A stretch of DNA of 64,000 nucleotides from Bryum argenteum. Lineage: Eukaryota; Streptophyta; Bryopsida; Bryales; Bryaceae. The stretch lies in the NCBI GenBank assembly GCA_037043015.1, contig CM073321.1, forward strand, positions 22,689,001-22,753,000. Direction: 5' to 3'. Position 1 is the stretch's first letter; each line of letters opens with the position of its first letter. Of this stretch, positions 57,231 to 64,000 are shown piece by piece. The translations under genes were made by a program, and so were the position numbers. The notes beneath the pieces were generated by a model. It saw only the letters and a program-made list of their open reading frames with translations. It made no database searches and was not told the DNA's origin.

Positions 57231-58598
57231 CATCAATGCTTTCTCGGTGTCTTGGATCTCCGTTGGCTTTCATACCTTTCCACCATCTCCTTTACATTGG
57301 CCATGTACTTGGCCTCAACTCATGTTGCTTCCTTCTCATGGTACCCCCGCCTCTTCACCAAGTATTATTTGCCCTTTTTCTTGGTGATCCGGCAGTTCAT
57401 AATGCCTTTTACTCCAAACTCCAAGTGATCACCAAGTAGTTCGGGTGGAGGCCGCAACACTTGTTTGCGTTCCGGCCTCACCTTATCTTTGTGATATGGC
57501 TTGAGTAATGACACATGGAAGGTGGGATGAATCATGGTCTCCGGTGGTAAGTCCAACTTATACACATCCTCAAACAACCGTGTTGCAATGACAAATGGAC
57601 TCACATACTTTGCCATGGATATGGGAGTCAAGCCATCCGGTAAGGTGAGATTTTTCACCTTCTTCTACACCTTTTAGCCCTCCTCATACTCCTCATGGCG
57701 CCGCCCTTTGTTAACTTGTTTCACATATCTCTTTGGGCCTTGTCTAGGTTTTTCATGGTCCTTTTCAATAAGTTGCTATCTCATGGCTACCAAGTCTTTT
57801 GCACCTTAGCTTTGTTCCATCTCCGATTGCAATCCATTCAAAAGCTAGGTTGTTAGGCATAAGTGGCTTCACACATAAGCCACCTTGGGCGGCGATTGAC
57901 TCATAGCACCATGCCTCAATGCATTATGGCTACCAACCGCCAAACCCAAGTAATCACTTGATCACTTTGGTCTTGGCAACCCATGGTGCCGCACCAAACA
58001 CCGAAAAAGGAGCACCACCTTGTCAAAAGCGGTCACCATCTCTTTTGTTGGCTCCATCCTTGCCAACTACCAAAACCTATCCACCACCACAAAGATGGCG
58101 TCACTTCCTCGTGACTCCGGAAGGCTTGTAATAAAATCCATGGAGACACACTCCCATGGACCATCCCGGATAGGCAAAGGCCGTAACAAACCCACGTGGT
58201 TTTGATATGGCGCCCGGTTGGCTTGATATTCAAGTGATACAAGTCTTCACATAATGGGCAATGTGTTCCTTCATTTCGGGCCAATAGAACTTCTTTGAAA
58301 CCAAACATATGGTGGAATTCTCCCCCCTATGCCCGGCCAAGCGGTTGTCATGCTCCTCCTTGATCACACTCAACCTCCACATGCCCTTTGGAACACACAC
58401 CCTATTTTTCTTGAACTTGATCAAACCTTGATGAAGCCGGATTCCGTTGGGCTTCTTGCCACACCTTAGTTCACTTAAGAAGTTTTGAGCCTCGGGGTCA
58501 TTCATATACGCCTCCCTTATCCGTTTTGCCAAATCACCTTCTCCCGCATACATCACTCTCAAGACTTGCGTGGTATTTGACTTATGTTCACCTTCCAA
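57231..58598 (-). pseudogene. Integrase and chromodomain remnants of copy 1b
   Basis: Zinc-domain part at 58598-58230 (MKEEHNNRLAGHRGE-type text with AHYVKTCI), a decayed core, HPTFHVSLLKPY at about 57527-57492, then a chromodomain with stops (about 57440-57240) in which the YHEKEATWVEAK-type block is interrupted. Many frameshifts; not functional. Confidence 0.8.
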
Positions 58599-59560
58599 CC
58601 TAGTGCATCCGGCGCCCGTTCACTCGGCCCGGCTTGTGAATCAACTCCACATTTATAAGCACTAAGGTAACATGCCACCTCAATTGCTTGGGTGTAACTT
58701 AGGCTTATGTTTCAAAGTACTTCAATGAAACATTATTGGTGAATACCTTGATCTCATAGAGACCAAGGTAATGTTGCCATGTCTTCAATCAATGCACCAT
58801 GGCAACCATCTCCTTTTCATGCGTTGGCCAATTGATTTGAGTGCCTTCAAATTTCTTGCTCTCAAATGCAATTGGCCTTCCTTCTTGCATGAGTACTCCC
58901 CGATGGCAAAGTTCTCTTGCATCGGTGTGCACCTCAAAAGGCTTATCAAACTCCGGGAACTTCAATACCGGCGGGGAGGAGAGCTTCTCCTTTTTTTTTT
59001 TTTTTTTTTTTCAAATGCTTGCACACATGAATCGGTCCCATCCAAGGCCAAGTTTTTCTTAAGCAAACCGGACATGGGCTTAACAATCTTGGAGAAGTTC
59101 TTTATGAACCTCCCATAATAATAGGCCAACCCAAGCAATGACTTCACTTCCCTTTGTGAAGTGGGTTGGCTCCCCTTCTTGATGGCTTCCACCTTCTTGT
59201 CCTCCGGTTTGACACTTTGCCCCGTTATGATTTGTCCCAAGATCTCCATCTCTAGCAAGCCAAACTCACTCTTCTCCCCATTTGCATGTAACTTATTGTC
59301 CCTAAGTTTTTGAGCACAATTGCAAGGTGCTATGCATGCACTTCCGCCGTTTTGGAGATCACCAATATGTCATGAATGTAACGATGACAAGCCCATCCAT
59401 CTCTTAATGGAATATCGTATTCATGAGGGTTGTGAACATTGATGGGACGTTGCACAACCCAAAAGGCATCATCAAAGCCTTCACCACCTCCCAAATACAC
59501 TTGGGAGGTGTGGAGTTAAGTGGACTTATTCCCTTCAACTCCCAAATCGGTCCTTAGCAT
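58599..59560 (-). pseudogene. Partial RT and RNase H of copy 1b
   Basis: Only the C-terminal RT part remains: MPFGLCNVPS and MNTIFH near 59470-59400, the decayed YIDD region, then EFGLLEMEILGQII and LGLAYYYGRFIKNFSKI (59258-58962). The N-terminal half with the first catalytic Asp is gone. A run of about 22 T (58991-59012) interrupts the start of RNase H. RNase H remnants continue to about 58640. Confidence 0.75.
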
Positions 59561-59563
59561 CAT

Positions 59564-59940
59564 CTAGAACCGGTTTTCCTCTAACTCCTCCAAGTTCACC
59601 AAGTTGCTTCTACTCCCTAACATGTTGGGAGCCTTGGTGAATTCAAACTCAATCTCCTTGCCTTCGGGGTTGGCAACCACTCTCAATGGCCACCTCATTA
59701 TCTTTACCCCATAGATATAAAAGGAAGTCTTACATAAGATGAGACCAATCCCATCCATTTCACAAACCTTGAAGTTTTCCACAAAGGTGAAGTTTTGGCA
59801 CTTCACTTCTACTTCCGTTGCTACAAGGAACGTTTGGTGAGGCTTGCCTCTTTGCAAACCTCATTTAGATGAGCTTGCTTACTCAAATGCAAGCCCATCC
59901 TCTTCGATGCTTCGGGACTTATGAAGGAGTCGGTTGCCCT
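59564..59940 (-). pseudogene. Protease remnant of copy 1b, active site deleted
   Basis: The C-terminal half is recognisable (CQNFTFVENFKVCEMDGIGL, aligned to [18 protein letters not shown] in copy 2a). The sequence passes directly from the zinc knuckle to text equivalent to ATDSFIS, so the segment with the catalytic DTG is missing. Confidence 0.7.
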
Positions 59941-59954
59941 TTTGGTTAGGAGCA

Positions 59955-60925
59955 ATGCATTGCCATGTGGCCCTCTTCACCACAATTCAAACAAGTAATG
60001 TAACTTGTCTCTTTCTATTATGGACTTGTCCCCACTTTGGGCTTGTCCTTGGCAAACTTGTCCTTCCCATCCTTGGAAGGCCTACTCTCACCACCCTAAA
60101 GCTTTTGCCAACCATTTTTCTTATGTTGACTCTTGGATAGTAATTTGCCTTGCTTTCCGGTTGAGGCCTCCTCTTTAGAGGCCTTTTGGTGACCTTCATC
60201 ATCACTAATCCCTTTTGCCAACTTGAGCAATTTGGCACAAGTCTCCGGCAATCTCGGCATCTTGAATAATGCCCGCTCCACCCAACCTTAGAGTCCATTG
60301 AAGAAAATGACCTATTTGGCCAATTCATCTAACTTCGGAGCACATTCAAATGTGCATTGAAATCCTTCACATAGGCATGAAGAGTGCCCGTTTGCTTCAA
60401 TTGCACAAGGGCCATGCCATCCCGAATCTCTTGGTACTCCGGGGTGAAGCGATCACTTAGGATCCCCTTGAAACCGGTCCAAGTCAAGTTGCTCACCACT
60501 CCCGCGTTCTCATCCCGGTAACAAGTCCACCACAAAAGAGCATGCTCTTTCAAGAAGGTCACGGTAATGTTGATCTTGTCCTCTTCACGAGCTCTTTGGG
60601 CCTCAAAGTTGAGCTCAAGTTCCACAATGAAGTCCTTGACCTTGTTTACCTTGCCCAATCCCGTGAAGGAAGAGGGCAAGTTGGTCTTGCACAACTTGCG
60701 GGAAGAAGGGCATGATGCCCTTCCTTTGAGCTCCTTAATCTCTTCTTCCAAGACTTGAAGAGTTTTGACAAGCTCATTGAACCATTCATCTCGTGCCTTC
60801 CGCTTGTGGCCGTGTTTCCCGGGAACGGGACTTAGAGGATTTTCTTCCTCCTCATGGTGAGTAACCTCCTCACCACTAGCAACTTCTCTTGGTTCCCCTT
60901 GCTCCTCTTTTATTTCCATCCGCAC
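59955..60925 (-). pseudogene. gag of copy 1b
   Basis: MRMEIKEEQGEPREVAS onwards. Capsid part to AHLNVLRS at 60329, where the frame ends, then the out-of-phase continuation RALFKMPRLPETCAKL and a CCHC knuckle (CLNCGEEGHMAMHC) near 59996-59955. The upstream start is probably the ATG at about 61032 (MAPEAGS as in copy 1a). Confidence 0.85.
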
Positions 60926-61064
60926 ATTCGATGGACCTAAAGAAGACTCCTCATGAGGGCCAACCCCCCGGCCTCAAAGGCTTGACTACGTGTCTTCGGG
61001 CCACATCGCGAGCTTCCGGCCTCTGGTGCCATCCTACTCTTGATTGGATCCCGTTGCGTAGCCT

Positions 61065-61076
61065 GCTCTGATACCA
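61065..61076 (-). other. Primer-binding site of copy 1b
   Basis: TGGTATCAGAGC on the minus strand, a perfect complement of the initiator-Met tRNA 3' end. Confidence 0.88.
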
Positions 61077-61078
61077 AG

Positions 61079-61766
61079 TGTCGCGACCCTAATTACTCCA
61101 ACTCATTTTTTTTCTTCATAGTGAGCCTTACTTGGTAGCGGAATCCCGGCTCACTTAGTTGGTAGCAACCGGCCACGACTTTGCTAACACTGCACATGCC
61201 AAGCACACACAATGTTAGCACCATTTCTAGTCAAGGTGTCCAACCCACCTTGACTCCCCCAACTCATTACCCGGAACCCGTAAATCGGAACTCCCACAAA
61301 ACACATGGGCATGCCACTTGGTGGCACGGGGCGGCCTTCCACACATGTCCAAGCTCCCAAGGGTGCTACTAATCACCCCCGGAGCTAACCGCCCTTATCC
61401 ATTGTCCAACTTCCCACTAGTCCCCTTCCACTCTTGTTTCTCACCCCATTCGGGACTTTGCCGGAAATCCTCCCGGAATCCGGCACTAGTTTTCCCGGGG
61501 ACTAGTTTGGAGCGGGACTCTTTCCAACCCAATGTTGCGGGATGCTCAAGAGCATCCCACAATGCCCAAGATGTAGGAGTGAGGCTTCCTTTCTATGCTT
61601 CACCTTCTTGAGCCATTCCCGGTCACTCCCGGGAACCGGCACTACTTATCACGGGGACTAACTTGGAGAGGGACACTTCCCTACCCCATGTTTAGAGAGG
61701 CTCCAAAGCACTCTCTACTTTCCACAAGGTGCGGGAGTGAGGCCCCATCCCAAGCCTCACCCCTTG
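61079..61766 (-). repeat. 5' LTR of copy 1b, interrupted by copy 2b
   Basis: Identical to 54883-55570. It stops at CCCTTG where copy 2b begins; the remaining part, equivalent to 55571-56373, should follow the 3' LTR of copy 2b outside the window. Confidence 0.93.
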
Positions 61767-63059
61767 TGTCGCGCACCTCTCCTTGAGGAGTGCCCGCAAC
61801 ACCAAGGGCCCAAGGGGGACACCGGAGTGACGCCCGGGCCTTGGGGTGCCAAGGTGAAGGGAACCTAAGTGGGCCTAGTGTGGGAGAGGACCCCGGGCGT
61901 TGGAGACGCCTCTCACCCACGGAGACTAGGAGCCACGAGGGAATGGACATGAGATTATGGAAGCTCATGTTGCCACGATTCCGGGATGCTAAGGAGCACC
62001 TCATTTGGAGGTGTGAGCTAAAAGTTATGGGAGTTGGAAGATTGTGGGACTAAAGGGAGTGCTGTCCAGGGACAGTGCTGGACTGGGAAGCTGGCCCGGG
62101 ACTCCCGAATCTTCAGAGGGGCATAACTCCCTCAATACTTGTCGGATTGAGGCAAGTAAGGTGTCTATCGGCATCTACTTGACGAGTAGATGTCGATAGA
62201 GTGGTCGCTCGTCGCGTTTGGATGCGGGACGAGGTAGATACGAGCCCTGGAAGGTTCGGGAAGTCTCCCGGGGCCTTCCAGCGGCTAAGGCATTGGGAGA
62301 TTGGGTGGTCTTCCAAAACTAAGAGGTGTGAGGGTCCAGCCCTTCACCTAGGACCAGGGGGCTGCCGAATCCCACAGAGTATACTATGGGGAGGGCTGGT
62401 CTCCTCCCCACTCCCATGGTGCCTTGGTGGTGACCAAGGTGGGAGTCCCAGTGGTGTGGCTAGTGTTGGGGCCTCACCATGGGGACTCCCAAGCCAAGGT
62501 GAGTCCCAATGGGTGGAGCTAGTGTTGGGGCTCCACCATGGGGACTCAAAGTGCAAAATGAGGCACGGTGGGTGGAGCTAGTGTTGGGGCTTCACCACGG
62601 TGGCTCATAAGGACAAGGTGAGTCCCGGTGGGGAGCTAGTGTTGGGGCTTCACCACGGGGACTCATATGGGCAAAATGAGGACCATGAGTGCTACCGATG
62701 TGGGGTGGTGTCTCACCGCCGGCGTTGTGATTACTTGGTGGCCTTGGGGTCACCATGGTGGTCATGGGCGGTGGTGAGGAGACACCACCAAGTGCGGTTA
62801 GGCCGCGTGGTATGGGAGTGCCACCAAGTTGGGCCTTGGACATAAGTGGAAGTCCGCACCTAACCATTGGCTACCTACGAAGGTGTTGAGTCCCGGTTGC
62901 ATGAGTAGGAGGGATTGATAACCAAGCGGTGAGCTTGGTGGTTGGTATGGAGAGCTAACTTTGTGCATGTGGGGGATGTGCAGAGTTAGCGCTCGTGACA
63001 CTTGCTAGAGTTGGGAAAAAGTTGGTGTAAGCTAAGGTGAGCTAGCAAGGGTTGCGACA
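61767..63059 (+). repeat. 5' LTR of copy 2b (1293 bp)
   Basis: TGTCGCGCAC to GTTGCGACA; same length as the LTR at 5093-6385 and near-identical in reverse. Includes the minisatellite at 62430-62690. Confidence 0.93.
62430..62690 (+). repeat. Minisatellite inside LTR of copy 2b
   Basis: GCTAGTGTTGGGGC plus (T/C)(T/C)CACCA recurs four to five times at about 60-65 bp spacing, mirroring 5470-5720. Confidence 0.75.
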
Positions 63060-63061
63060 CT

Positions 63062-63073
63062 TGGTATCAGAGC
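63062..63073 (+). other. Primer-binding site of copy 2b
   Basis: TGGTATCAGAGC, perfect complement of the initiator-Met tRNA 3' end, two bases after the LTR. Confidence 0.9.
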
Positions 63074-63111
63074 GGGCTTTTAGTACCCAAGTGCAAAGTT
63101 GTGAGGGAGCA

Positions 63112-64000
63112 ATGGGCAAGAAGAAGACCATTGAGGGTGATGAGCCTGGAGCTTCCAAGCGGCCACGCACGAGGGGGAACAAAGACCCCGATCCTACAAG
63201 TGAGGCTCATTCTCATGACTCCAATGAGCAAGTTGCCACTAGTGAGGGCAATGAGCAAATGGAATTGTCACTTCAAGAGGAGCCCTTGGGTGAAGAGGAG
63301 CGCTCTAGGTCGAGACGCCTAGAGTCTTCCCAAGGGGTGGAAAAACAAGATCCTCAATTGGCTTTCCAAATGAGAATGCTTGAGTTCATGGACTCCGTGA
63401 ATCAAGAGCTCAAGCGTGGGAAGGAAGAAAGGGATCGCCAAGAGAGGTTGATTGAACACCTCATGATGCAAGGGTCCCGACCTTCATCTTCCACCAAAAA
63501 GTTGGCTAAGGTAAACATGCCAAGCACCTTCTCGGGACTTGGTAAGGCAAGGAAGGTGAAGGAATTCCTTCTTGAGATGGATAACTACTATGATGTCCAA
63601 AAGCCGGATGAGGAGGACAAGGTTTCCATTGCGGTGACATTTCTCAAGGATCATGCTCTTCAATGGTGGACAAGCAAAAAGGAGCAAGAGCCGGAGTTGG
63701 TGGCAAACTTGACTTGGGGTGGCTTCAAAGACTTGTTGAGTGAACGCTTCACACCAGAGTATCGGGAGTTGAGGAAGGCATGAACTTGGTGCAAATGAGG
63801 CACACCGAGTCTCTCAAGGCCTATGTGCGTGACTTCAATGCCCAAATGAATGCCACACCCAAGATGGATGAGTTCTCTAAGAAGTGCATCTTTTTGGGTG
63901 GGCTTCAAAAGTGGGTGGTGGATGCCTTGTTCAAGTTCCCAAAACTTCCTGAGGATGTGGCGGGCATCATCAAGATTGTTGAAAGGATTGAGGTGATGGA
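63112..64000 (+). pseudogene. gag of copy 2b, frameshifted, runs off window
   Basis: ATG at 63112 (MGKKKTIEGDEPGASKRPR). Charged N-terminus, then QRLIEHLMMQGSR-like and LQWWTSKKEQEPELVANLTW capsid segments. The frame ends at TGA 63781-63783 after YRELRKA; the natural continuation (MNLVQMRHTESLKAYVRDFN) is one base out of phase, and copy 2a has the same missing base. The rest of the element lies outside the window. Confidence 0.85.

Larger units (their letters stand above)
54883..61766 (-). mobile_element. Chromovirus copy 1b, identical LTR sequence but ruined interior
   Basis: 3' LTR 54883-56373 and partial 5' LTR 61079-61766, identical over the shared 688 bases. Left flank CGTAC is the expected target duplication; the right flank lies beyond copy 2b. 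The interior carries gag, remnants of protease, RT, RNase H, integrase and chromodomain with many stops and large gaps. Confidence 0.92.
61767..64000 (+). mobile_element. Chromovirus copy 2b, 5' part
   Basis: Begins TGTCGCGCACC in the LTR of copy 1b and runs off the window in gag. Same family as copy 2a on the opposite strand. CCTTG at 61762-61766 should be the target duplication. Confidence 0.93.

Overview
The window looks like repeat-rich nuclear DNA of a land plant. The retrotransposons are chromodomain Ty3/gypsy elements (chromoviruses) with primer-binding sites matching the 3' end of plant initiator-Met tRNA. There is a CACTA (En/Spm) element with TNP2-type transposase, DUF4218- and DUF4216-like segments, and the host-like genes have short GT-AG introns. 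From remembered family resemblance only, the large hypothetical genes at 7-20 kb recall bryophyte (liverwort-type) gene families; I could not check this. No bacterial operons, rRNA or tRNA genes were seen.

Layout. 1-6385: chromovirus copy 2a on the minus strand, its 3' LTR outside the window. 6386-19900: a GC-richer island with two large divergently arranged genes and a degenerate third: gene A (minus, DUF7869-like), gene B (plus, six phase-compatible exons ending in an FCP1-like phosphatase domain) and fragment C (second FCP1-like unit). This island is seeded with about fifty copies of a 19-bp imperfect palindrome (TATCGGC, five bases, GCCGATA) in introns, in the shared promoter region, in tandem arrays and inside exons. 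About 19900-38451: AT-rich DNA, mostly a large decayed CACTA element with head-to-head genes. 38452-40274: a truncated chromovirus copy 1a. 40275-54882: two split, uncharacterised minus-strand coiled-coil genes, a complete chromovirus (element 3, 42293-50299, 5-bp target duplication) whose 3' LTR carries a 1.6-kb solo-LTR-like insertion, and a small two-exon fragment encoding an ATRX-type ADD zinc-finger domain. 54883-61766: chromovirus copy 1b (minus), whose LTRs are identical where both are present although its coding interior is ruined. 61767-64000: chromovirus copy 2b (plus), inserted into the 5' LTR of 1b and running off the window.

How it fits together. Insertions are nested: 2b sits in 1b, 1b sits in a coiled-coil gene; the solo LTR sits in element 3, element 3 sits in another coiled-coil gene. 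Almost every reading frame is broken by frameshifts or by stops that a single C-to-T change on one strand would explain, as expected for silenced, methylated DNA. The palindrome family confined to 6.6-19.9 kb is the signal that ordinary annotation does not explain and is the best candidate for something undescribed.
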